Source of the DNA: Microbulbifer aggregans
Lineage (GTDB): Bacteria > Pseudomonadota > Gammaproteobacteria > Pseudomonadales > Cellvibrionaceae
DNA length: 64,000 bases
Reading direction: 5' to 3'
Assembly (NCBI RefSeq): GCF_001750105.1
Contig: NZ_CP014143.1
Span: 3,193,501 to 3,257,500 of the forward strand
Shown here: positions 26,276 through 33,091 of the stretch, piece by piece
Layout of the letters: every line of letters begins with the position of its first letter
Numbering within the stretch: the stretch's first letter is position 1
Made by a program: the position numbers and the translations under genes
Notes under the pieces: model-generated
Database searches by the model: none
The model's input: only the letters and a program-made list of their open reading frames with translations
What the model was told of the DNA's origin: nothing

Positions 26276-26305
26276 CTTATTTAGCCTTATTTAGCCTTAT
26301 TTGGC
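26276..26305. repeat. Three tandem 10-bp repeats, CTTATTTAGC
   Basis: Two exact copies of CTTATTTAGC and one CTTATTTGGC in tandem. The 10-bp period matches a helical turn, so a protein could contact one DNA face. The repeats are 50-80 bases upstream of the serine hydrolase start within the 294-base divergent region, which otherwise contains only the AT-rich candidate operators at 26402-26446. Confidence 0.5.
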
Positions 26306-26401
26306 TTATGCGGCCGGCTTCTCGATCATTGCGATTCAAGCTCAACGCCAAATTGAACTTCACGACACCAAACAGGAATCCTTGACGGCCTCTCTTTGGT
26401 A

Positions 26402-26446
26402 GAATAATTTATCAACTCATAAAATCAGTGTAAATATAATTTATTC
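26402..26446. promoter_or_regulatory. Two degenerate GAATA-N3-TATTC sites in the divergent promoter region
   Basis: GAATAATTTATCA (26402-26414) and ATATAATTTATTC (26434-26446) each match the operator at 8 of 10 positions. Their centres are 32 bases apart, about three helical turns. They lie upstream of both the transglutaminase-like gene and the serine hydrolase operon. Confidence 0.35.
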
Positions 26447-26517
26447 CAAGCTAGAACTGCCGAATTATTGACCAAGCAGGCCAGCAACCAGGCAGGTCGA
26501 TACAAAGGGAGCACCCC

Positions 26518-27951
26518 GTGTCCTCACCTAACCTCTCGCGCAAACTATCACTCGTGTTTTCTGCCGTGTTTACCTTTTCCACCCTGAACGCCAGTGCGGC
26601 GACTACCCTCCAGGATGTGCAGCAACTAGTCAATCAGGGCCAATACAGTAATGCTCGCAAACAGATTGAACGCCTTCTGGAAAACGAGACGCTGAAGCCG
26701 GAGCACCATCAGCTGAAGTTTGAAGCGGAACGGATGCGGCGCATCGAAATGGAGTTCACGCTACAGCGCAATGAACTGCTGACTTCTATCCAGCGATATA
26801 TTCCAGATGCCACCGAGGAAGATGTGGATGCGTGGGACAAGGCGGGCCTGCTGGAATCGAAGGTGATCGATGGAGAGCGCCGCTTCTTTGGCAAGACAGC
26901 TTACAACCTGGTACACATTTCTGATACTGCAGCAGCACGAACCGCGGACTACCGCCGCTTCACCGACAAGGCGCCCCTGTATGAAATCCACCCACACCAC
27001 CGGGAGATCATCGGTGCCGATGAGCCAGTCCGTCGGCGCATTCGCGTAAGCTATTCACTGAGCGTCGATCCCGATGCAGTACCCGCCGGAGAAACCGTAC
27101 GCGCATGGCTGCCTTTCCCCAAGCCTATTGAAGGCCGCCAGGAAAATGTCTCCCTGCTCGCCTCCTCTCCATCTCAATATGTCATGGCACCGGAAGCACA
27201 GCCGCAACGCACTATTTATTTCGAAAAACAGGCGGAAGCGGGTAAACCGGTGGAGTTTGCGGTGAGCTATGAATTCGACAGCATCGCCAAATTCACACAG
27301 ATCAACCCCGAACTGGTCACTGTCGTCAAACCCACAGAGGCACTCGTACCCTACCTGCAGGAACGTGCGCCCCATATCCAGTTCACCCCATCCCTTCGCA
27401 CCCTGTCAGACAGAATTGTCGGCGACGAAACCAATCCTTACCGCATCGCGCAAAAACTCTTTGCCTATGTCGACAGCATCCCCTGGGCAGGTGCCCGGGA
27501 GTACTCCACCATTCGCAATATCAGCCAGTATGCCGCGGAGGCAGGTCACGCGGATTGTGGCCAGCAAACCCTGCTCCTGATCACCCTGCTCAGAATGAAC
27601 GGTATCCCAGCACGCTGGGAGTCCGGCTGGGAGTTTTCCCCCACATCCTTTGACACCATGCACGACTGGGGAGAGTTTTACCTGCCTTCTTACGGCTGGA
27701 TGCCAATGGACGTCACTCATGGCAAGCTTGCCGGTAAAACGGCTAGTGAGACCTGGTTCTACCTGGGCGGTATCGACGCCTACCGCCTGATTTTCAATAG
27801 TGACTACAGCCAGCCTTTCTATCCAGCCAAGGAACACTTCCGCTCAGAAACGGTTGACTCACAGCGCGGTGAAGTGGAATGGCGCGGCGGTAACCTCTAT
27901 TTCGATCAGTGGGATTACAGCCTCGAATGGGAAGTGGTGGACCAGGGCTGA
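26518..27951 (+). CDS. Exported transglutaminase-like (papain-fold) protein
   Basis: 477 residues from GTG 26518 with AGGGAG seven bases upstream. A signal peptide ends near NASAA. Residues 30-170 are helical and charged. A transglutaminase-core domain occupies about 280-410, with catalytic Cys in AGHADCGQQTLLLITLLRMNGIPARWESGWE and His/Asp in MHDWGEFYLPSYGWMPMDVTHG. Bacterial members include peptidases and amidases of cell-wall peptides; the exact bond is not readable. Monocistronic and closed by a strong bidirectional terminator, it shares a divergent region with the serine hydrolase operon. Confidence 0.85.
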   Translation: MSSPNLSRKLSLVFSAVFTFSTLNASAATTLQDVQQLVNQGQYSNARKQIERLLENETLKPEHHQLKFEAERMRRIEMEFTLQRNELLTSIQRYIPDATEEDVDAWDKAGLLESKVIDGERRFFGKTAYNLVHISDTAAARTADYRRFTDKAPLYEIHPHHREIIGADEPVRRRIRVSYSLSVDPDAVPAGETVRAWLPFPKPIEGRQENVSLLASSPSQYVMAPEAQPQRTIYFEKQAEAGKPVEFAVSYEFDSIAKFTQINPELVTVVKPTEALVPYLQERAPHIQFTPSLRTLSDRIVGDETNPYRIAQKLFAYVDSIPWAGAREYSTIRNISQYAAEAGHADCGQQTLLLITLLRMNGIPARWESGWEFSPTSFDTMHDWGEFYLPSYGWMPMDVTHGKLAGKTASETWFYLGGIDAYRLIFNSDYSQPFYPAKEHFRSETVDSQRGEVEWRGGNLYFDQWDYSLEWEVVDQG

Positions 27952-27973
27952 GCTACCCGAGAAATCAGCAACG

Positions 27974-28010
27974 AAAAAGGCCGGAACCCCAACAGGATTC
28001 CGGCCTTTTT
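27974..28010. terminator. Bidirectional rho-independent terminator
   Basis: AAAAAGGCCGGAA (27974-27986) pairs with TTCCGGCCTTTTT, a 13-bp stem with runs of As and Ts at both ends, between the convergent transglutaminase-like and rpiR genes. Confidence 0.92.
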
Positions 28011-28039
28011 CGAAAAGAGATATACCACCCCAAAAAAAA

Positions 28040-28831
28040 TCAGCTGCTCCGGGCGAGAAGACCGCTCACCAACCCTTCCACAAGGTGCAACTGGCCAGAG
28101 CGGAACAGCAGCCTTTGCATGTCCTCATTCTCATCCGCAGGCACCACAAAGAGGCGAATATCGGAGTGGATACTCGCTGCATTGTAGTTATAGCGGGTCA
28201 GACTGAGCACCTTCACACCGTGCTCCCGGGCATGGTTGGCCACGTCCACCAGCGACTCCTCACCGCCAAAGTCGCAGATAATGCAGAGCAGGTCCTCATC
28301 CCTCAGGGAGCTCGCCATGCGATGCTGCACCTGTTCACCCTCCACGAATACCGCCCAGCAACCTAGTTCCAGCAACTGATGAGTGAGGTATTTTGCAACA
28401 GCGACAGAGCCCGGGCAGGCAGAAACCTGGATACAACGGGCACCGCGAATGGCAGCAATCGCTGCCGCAAGATTTTCAGCCTCATTGATTCCGGCGGTAT
28501 TCTCCAGTACTTCGAGCTTTTTCTGCCCGAGCTGACTGAGGGGATTGTCCGGCTGACCGAAATGGCCCTCGCCACCGCCCTGCCCCGACTGGCTACGCGC
28601 GGATTCGGCATAGGTCTCATATACCGCGAGCTTGAGACTGGGATACCCCTTGTAGCCGAGCTTTTGTGAAAATTTCACCACACTCGACTGGCTGACACCC
28701 ACCACATCCGCCAACTGTTGCGAGGAGTAGTCTCGCAACAGCTTGGTATTCTCCAGAATGAAATCAGCAAGCTTGCGCTCGTTGACCGACATCTGGTCGC
28801 GCATCGCGCGCATCTTCAGTAAACATGTCAT
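28040..28831 (-). CDS. RpiR/MurR-type transcriptional regulator (paralogue 2)
   Basis: 263 residues: RpiR helix-turn-helix (LADVVGVSQSSVVKFSQKLGYKGYPSLKLAVYE, about 40-72) and a SIS domain (AAIAAIRGARCIQVSACPGSVAVAKYLTHQLLELG; ICDFGGEESLVDVANHAREHGVKVLSLTRYN). The recognition helix is identical to that of paralogue 1 (VSQSSVVKFSQKLGYKGY), so the two could bind related sites. It is the last gene of the NlpC/P60-epimerase-rpiR operon, which has a perfect GAATA-N3-TATTC operator over its promoter, so autoregulation is proposed. The SIS pocket may bind a muropeptide-derived sugar or other ligand. Confidence 0.87.
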   Translation of the reverse strand: MTCLLKMRAMRDQMSVNERKLADFILENTKLLRDYSSQQLADVVGVSQSSVVKFSQKLGYKGYPSLKLAVYETYAESARSQSGQGGGEGHFGQPDNPLSQLGQKKLEVLENTAGINEAENLAAAIAAIRGARCIQVSACPGSVAVAKYLTHQLLELGCWAVFVEGEQVQHRMASSLRDEDLLCIICDFGGEESLVDVANHAREHGVKVLSLTRYNYNAASIHSDIRLFVVPADENEDMQRLLFRSGQLHLVEGLVSGLLARSS

Positions 28832-28867
28832 GCTCTGGGGCTCCGCTGGATGGTTTGCCGCCGATCT

Positions 28868-29962
28868 TTAGACCAGCAGCTCCAGCCCTTCAATTTTTTC
28901 AATACCCAGTCCCGGGGTTTCATTGAGAATGATATCCGCATCCTTATAGGTTGCGCCACCGATCACCGGATCGTACTGACACAGAGAGGGAACATCGAGA
29001 TCGAGTTTGGACACTACCGGTGACTTGGCCGCGGCCATATGTGCCGCCGCTGAAACGCCAATACTGGTTTCCAGCATGCAGCCAACCATACACTCCAGAT
29101 CATACAGCCCCGCCAGGTCGGCGATCTTCAGCGCATTGGAAATACCGCCGGTCTTCATCAGCTTGATGTTGATGATCTCTGCAGCATGACGCTGGATCAC
29201 ATCCATGACCTCCAGCGGACCAAATATACTTTCGTCCGCCATAATCGGCGTCTTCACCCGCTCGGAGATGTAGCGCATGCCCTCGAGGTTGTTGGCCTTC
29301 ACCGGCTGCTCTACCAATTCGAGGATAACGCCCGCCTCCTCCAGACTACGAATCGCCATCACGGCCTGTTTCGGGCTCCAGCCCTGGTTCGCGTCCAGGC
29401 GCAGCAACGCCTTGCCCTTGACCGCGGAGTAAACGGCCCTGATTCGCTCGATATCAAGGCGGATATCCTTGCCCACTTTGAGCTTCAGGATTTCAAAGCC
29501 ACGCTCCACTGCACTTTCAGCATCGGCCACCATCTTGTCGATGTAGTCGACACTGATCGTAATGTCGGTTGTCAGGCAATTCTCGCCACCTCCGAGAATT
29601 CGATACAGGGGGGTCTCGTAACTCTGGGCGAAGAGGTCGTAAAGAGCGATTTCCACCGCGGCCTTGGCGCTGGTGTTGTTGATCATCGCCCCACTGATTT
29701 CCCGCGTCAGGCGGTTGAGTTCAGAAACCTCACGATTCAGAAGCAAAGGGGTGAACACCGTCCTGACCGCCTCGATGACGGAGCCGTGGGTATCACCAGT
29801 AATCACCGCCGTCGCGGGGGCGTTACCGTATCCGATATGGCCGGTATCAGTCTCCAGCATGACCACTACGTCTTCGACACACTCCACTGTGCGCAGCGCC
29901 GTCTTAAATGGCGTGATCAACGGCACTTTGAGCATGCCCAGCTTCACATCAACAATTTTCAT
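28868..29962 (-). CDS. Dipeptide epimerase (L-Ala-D/L-Glu epimerase type)
   Basis: From ATG 29962, 364 residues of the enolase superfamily. Catalytic and metal motifs visible: ILKLKVGKD (acid/base Lys), LLRLDANQGW, ELVEQPVK, MADES (metal ligands) and IINIKLMKTGG (second Lys). YcjG and YkfB of this family invert L-Ala-D-Glu to L-Ala-L-Glu so ordinary peptidases can finish it. The operon partner upstream is an NlpC/P60 endopeptidase, which would produce that dipeptide, as in the ykfABCD operon of Bacillus subtilis. The TTG at 29977 is a less likely start. Confidence 0.93.
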   Translation of the reverse strand: MKIVDVKLGMLKVPLITPFKTALRTVECVEDVVVMLETDTGHIGYGNAPATAVITGDTHGSVIEAVRTVFTPLLLNREVSELNRLTREISGAMINNTSAKAAVEIALYDLFAQSYETPLYRILGGGENCLTTDITISVDYIDKMVADAESAVERGFEILKLKVGKDIRLDIERIRAVYSAVKGKALLRLDANQGWSPKQAVMAIRSLEEAGVILELVEQPVKANNLEGMRYISERVKTPIMADESIFGPLEVMDVIQRHAAEIINIKLMKTGGISNALKIADLAGLYDLECMVGCMLETSIGVSAAAHMAAAKSPVVSKLDLDVPSLCQYDPVIGGATYKDADIILNETPGLGIEKIEGLELLV

Positions 29963-29973
29963 GGCGGTACCGT

Positions 29974-31374
29974 TCAAATAATGGTTTTTATTGCGTAGAT
30001 GCTGTCGACGAAGTCCATACTGCGTCCCAGCCAGAGAGGCTTTAACGGCGTCACGGATACACCCGAAAGGGTCCCGGAGTAAAAATCGCCTTCGCTATTG
30101 AAATAGCTAAGCCCAGTCACATCATGAATAACAAAGGGCTCACCATCCACGTGCCCGATGTACATCATCACATGCCCTGGGATATAGATAAGGTCACCCA
30201 CTTTCAGCTCTTCCAGAGCCTGCAACTTTGCCTCACGACTGGCATCGCCGAGGCGACGTGTCGGCGCGAAATCACTGCGGCCTTGCTGGCCAGAGTTGCG
30301 CGGCATCAGGATGCCAAAAGACTTGTAGACTTCTCCAACGAAGCCGGTGCAGTCCCGACCGTTGTAATCGTGGCCCCAGCCATAGCGCTCACCGAGAAAT
30401 TTGAAAGCCTGCTCGATCACCTGGCTTGGCCGGTACTCCAGCGGGCCGGTATGGACATCCTGGCTGCGGGCAATCAGCGCCGGAGTGAACTCCAGACGCC
30501 CTTTCGCGTCGCGCACCGGTAGCTTCACCACGTAACTGGCATAGGGATTTTGCCCATTGACGCTGTGGCCGACCTCACCTGCAGTCATCAGTGGTAAGGA
30601 CACCCCCATATCCAGAACAACTTCGGAGGTCCTTGGGTCGACGGGGTTGTAGTTGGTTTTCACCTGGGAGCCGGTGACCATCAGGCGCGCATCAGCGCCC
30701 TGCCAGCCCTCGATTTCTGCCCGATCGCCTACCGCCACGGCGGATTTCGGTAACCAGGCCGCGTAGTGATAGTTGACCGCGAACCACCACTTGCCATCAG
30801 CGCTCTCGTGTAACAGCGCCAACTGCTGGCCCGGGAAAACGCCGGTCTCCTGCAGGCGGTCCAGGTCGGTATCATCAGGGTGCTTGTAGATTCGGGTGTG
30901 GGTCGGATAGCTGCGCATACTCGCACGCTGCACCACCATCCCCCATTGGACAGCAACCGCTTCTGGCAGCTCGTGCCGCTGTACCGCGGCCTGCCAGGCC
31001 TCGTAGTCGGCATCGGACACCTGGCGACCATCGCCATGGTAACGGGGCGACGATGCCGGTCGACTCACGCCATCGATCAGCGCCAGGACACCCGCCCTGG
31101 GCAGGCTGGCCGGGAATGCTTTCAGCTGGTGGAGATGCTCATCCCGAGACAGGTTGGCGGCGTTGAACTGCCGGATCTTCTCGGCGGTGAGGCGGACGGA
31201 ATCATCCTCCAGCCGCGAGAGCCAGAACTCAGCGGAAAGCATTTCCTCCCGCACTTTCGGGACGTCAGATATAAATGTGGATTCGCCCCCCGGCGAACCT
31301 ACTTCAACCCCGCCACTGACAGCGGGAAGCGACAGAGCCAACAGCAGCCCCGCCAACGTCATTGTTATTCTCAT
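29974..31374 (-). CDS. Exported SH3-NlpC/P60 endopeptidase (YkfC-like)
   Basis: 466 residues with a signal peptide. Two bacterial SH3-like regions (about 130-210 and 215-300) precede an NlpC/P60 domain with catalytic Cys in YGWGHDYNGRDCTGFVGEVYKSFG and His in IYIPGHVMMYIGHVDGEPFVIHD. YkfC-type enzymes cleave gamma-D-Glu-mDAP in free muropeptides that carry an N-terminal L-Ala, releasing L-Ala-D-Glu. That product is the substrate of the epimerase whose gene begins 11 bases downstream. A 90-base leader lies between the predicted promoter and the start codon. Confidence 0.93.
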   Translation of the reverse strand: MRITMTLAGLLLALSLPAVSGGVEVGSPGGESTFISDVPKVREEMLSAEFWLSRLEDDSVRLTAEKIRQFNAANLSRDEHLHQLKAFPASLPRAGVLALIDGVSRPASSPRYHGDGRQVSDADYEAWQAAVQRHELPEAVAVQWGMVVQRASMRSYPTHTRIYKHPDDTDLDRLQETGVFPGQQLALLHESADGKWWFAVNYHYAAWLPKSAVAVGDRAEIEGWQGADARLMVTGSQVKTNYNPVDPRTSEVVLDMGVSLPLMTAGEVGHSVNGQNPYASYVVKLPVRDAKGRLEFTPALIARSQDVHTGPLEYRPSQVIEQAFKFLGERYGWGHDYNGRDCTGFVGEVYKSFGILMPRNSGQQGRSDFAPTRRLGDASREAKLQALEELKVGDLIYIPGHVMMYIGHVDGEPFVIHDVTGLSYFNSEGDFYSGTLSGVSVTPLKPLWLGRSMDFVDSIYAIKTII

Positions 31375-31469
31375 CTATTCGCTCCAGCGCCTTCCGGCAG
31401 ATCTGGCCGCTCAGCATCCCAGACCGCTCAACTTCTCAACGCCTCAACACCAGTAGGGTTACCCCTGCG

Positions 31470-31498
31470 AGAATACATTATTCAAATCTTAGTAACAA
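31470..31498 (-). promoter_or_regulatory. Promoter of the NlpC/P60-epimerase-rpiR operon with GAATA-N3-TATTC operator
   Basis: Operator GAATACATTATTC at 31471-31483 (10 of 10). On the minus strand TTGTTA (complement of 31493-31498), 17-base spacer, TATTCT (complement of 31470-31475). The palindrome covers the spacer and -10, a repressor arrangement. Confidence 0.55.
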
Positions 31499-31521
31499 CT
31501 TTGAATAAACCTGTAAGCGGC

Positions 31522-31547
31522 AAAAAAAAGCCGGCACAGAATGCCGG
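31522..31547 (-). terminator. Rho-independent terminator, minus strand
   Basis: CCGGCA (31531-31536), loop CAGAA, TGCCGG (31542-31547), with eight As on the plus side that read as Ts on the minus strand. No annotated minus-strand gene lies between this and the divergent MFS gene. Confidence 0.8.
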
Positions 31548-31713
31548 TAACAACAATGGTGAGAAGACGACGGGGCAGACCTTCGCCCCAGCCTGCTCGA
31601 TGGGAACCCGATAACACTGCAAACGCCGATAAAACAACACTTCGATGGCGCATGCGCCCTAATACCAACATCGCAATCCGGGCGAAATGGACACCGGCAT
31701 CCAGGGAACAACA
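31522..31713 (-). ncRNA. Second candidate regulated small RNA
   Basis: A minus-strand promoter (TTGACC, 17 bases, TAGTTT) near 31720-31748 and the terminator at 31522 bracket about 190 bases with internal hairpins (GGGGC/GCCCC and a GGCGCATGCGCC palindrome). The operator GAATA-AAC-TATTT overlaps the -10. A 60-codon frame (31489-31671) runs through the terminator and lacks a ribosome-binding site, so I favour a non-coding RNA. It mirrors the candidate at 8169-8352 in size and operator. Confidence 0.38.
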
Positions 31714-31715
31714 TG

Positions 31716-31748
31716 GAATAAACTATTTTTCTTTGTGTGGACGGTCAA
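31716..31748. promoter_or_regulatory. Divergent control region with a 9-of-10 GAATA-N3-TATTC site
   Basis: GAATAAACTATTT (31716-31728) overlaps a minus-strand -10 (complement of 31720-31725); the matching -35 TTGACC is the complement of 31743-31748. The same site lies about 170 bases upstream of the MFS operon on the plus strand and could control both directions. Confidence 0.45.
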
Positions 31749-31833
31749 GAATTTTTTAGTTTTAATCGTGGAATGAAAGGATTGAATCCACGACCCGCTT
31801 GGCGCAAAGTTCAACAAGAACAACCTATCGCTG

Positions 31834-31862
31834 TGGCCGATTGACCTTAATTCGATCGGCCA
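31834..31862 (+). repeat. Inverted repeat in the leader of the MFS operon
   Basis: TGGCCGAT and ATCGGCCA are perfect 8-bp arms separated by 13 bases, 36 bases before the MFS start. It could be an RNA hairpin near the ribosome-binding region or an operator; the start codon itself has no good Shine-Dalgarno sequence. Confidence 0.45.
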
Positions 31863-31897
31863 AGGGAAGGGCTTACACTGGCCCCACGTCGATAATA

Positions 31898-33091
31898 ATG
31901 AAGAAAATCACCATGCAGCCGATTCACGACCGCTGGCAGAATCTCGTCAGCCTGTTGATGGTGTCCATGATGGGCGCCGCTGTTCTCACCCTGCTGCCAC
32001 TGTGGGTCGGTGGCCTCAGTGATCAGGGGCTCTTCTCCGAAACACAGATTGGCTGGCTCGCCGCTGCCGATGTGATAGGGATCTTCGCCAGCTCAGCCTC
32101 AGCCATTTTCTGGGTTCGTCGAATTCCATGGAAGCAGGTCACACTCGCCGGACTAGGCCTGTTCTTCACCGGTAACCTGTTGAGTCTCGGCACCACGGAA
32201 TTCTCCCTGTTGATGGGATTCCGTATTCTCGCCGGCATCGGTTGCGGCGCGGCCTACGCAGTAGCACTGGCAGGACTTGGTGATCATCGCCGCCCCCCTC
32301 TGGCCTTTGGCCTGATGGTCACCGCTCAGGTGACCTTCGGCACCATCGGCTTTTTTGTCGTACCGCGCATCATGGAGTTATGGCAGGTCAATGGCTTCTT
32401 TCACTACCTGAACGGCTGGTTGGCGGCCACGCTGCTGCTATGCACCCTTTTCTTTCCCCGCTCAAAGCGGAGCGCAGCTGAATCAGATGCTGACGGCATC
32501 ACGTCTTTGCTCCATGGCAAGTCCCTGCTGGTCTTTGCCACCACCGTCGTTTATTACTGTGGCGTTTCCGCGGTGTGGGCCTACCTCGAGCGGATTGGTG
32601 TCGATATGGGTCTTGCAGGTTCACAGGTCGGAGACCTGCTGGGTATCGGTTTTGCCATCAGTGGTCTGGGCTCGCTGGCAACGCCCCTGATCAGCCGGCT
32701 CGTCGGCCGCGCCCTGTCTCTGGGGATTTCCATCGCGATTCAGACGGTCACCATGGCTCTGCTGATGGGCGAGCATAGTGGAAGTGGCTATATGCTTTAC
32801 GCAGCCACATCCATCGTCTTTCAGTTTTTCTGGAGCTTTACCATCCCACTGTTGATGGACCAGTTTAACCGAGTCGACGATACCGGTCGCTTCATCGTAC
32901 TCTGCGCCAGCGCATTCAAAGTTGGCGAAATCATCGGCCCTCCCCTCGCAGCCAGCCTGATCGGACCGTTTGGCTACACCGGTGTCCTGGCCCTGGGTAT
33001 CGGCAGTGTTCTCCTCGCCCTTTGCATGGCACTGGTCACTGAAACCCGCTCAAACCAATCCATTGCGGTACCGGCAGCGGGGACCCTGTGA
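31898..33091 (+). CDS. MFS transporter, probable muropeptide or peptide permease
   Basis: From ATG 31898, 397 residues with 12 predicted membrane segments. The layout is two halves of six helices, with DRWQNLVSLLMVSMMGAAVLTLLPLW first, a small basic segment after helix 2 (FWVRRIPWKQ) and a central loop at about 190-205 (FPRSKRSAAESDADG). It is a major facilitator protein but not closely AmpG-like by eye. As first gene of a unit with M1 peptidase, NlpC/P60, AmiD-like amidase and C39-like genes, transport of a cell-wall peptide is inferred. ATG 31913 is an alternative start. Confidence 0.8.
   Translation: MKKITMQPIHDRWQNLVSLLMVSMMGAAVLTLLPLWVGGLSDQGLFSETQIGWLAAADVIGIFASSASAIFWVRRIPWKQVTLAGLGLFFTGNLLSLGTTEFSLLMGFRILAGIGCGAAYAVALAGLGDHRRPPLAFGLMVTAQVTFGTIGFFVVPRIMELWQVNGFFHYLNGWLAATLLLCTLFFPRSKRSAAESDADGITSLLHGKSLLVFATTVVYYCGVSAVWAYLERIGVDMGLAGSQVGDLLGIGFAISGLGSLATPLISRLVGRALSLGISIAIQTVTMALLMGEHSGSGYMLYAATSIVFQFFWSFTIPLLMDQFNRVDDTGRFIVLCASAFKVGEIIGPPLAASLIGPFGYTGVLALGIGSVLLALCMALVTETRSNQSIAVPAAGTL

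Noticed and set aside
31489..31671. 60-codon frame with a hydrophobic-basic C-terminus
   Set aside because: It runs through a strong terminator, lacks a ribosome-binding site and is better explained by the structured RNA.
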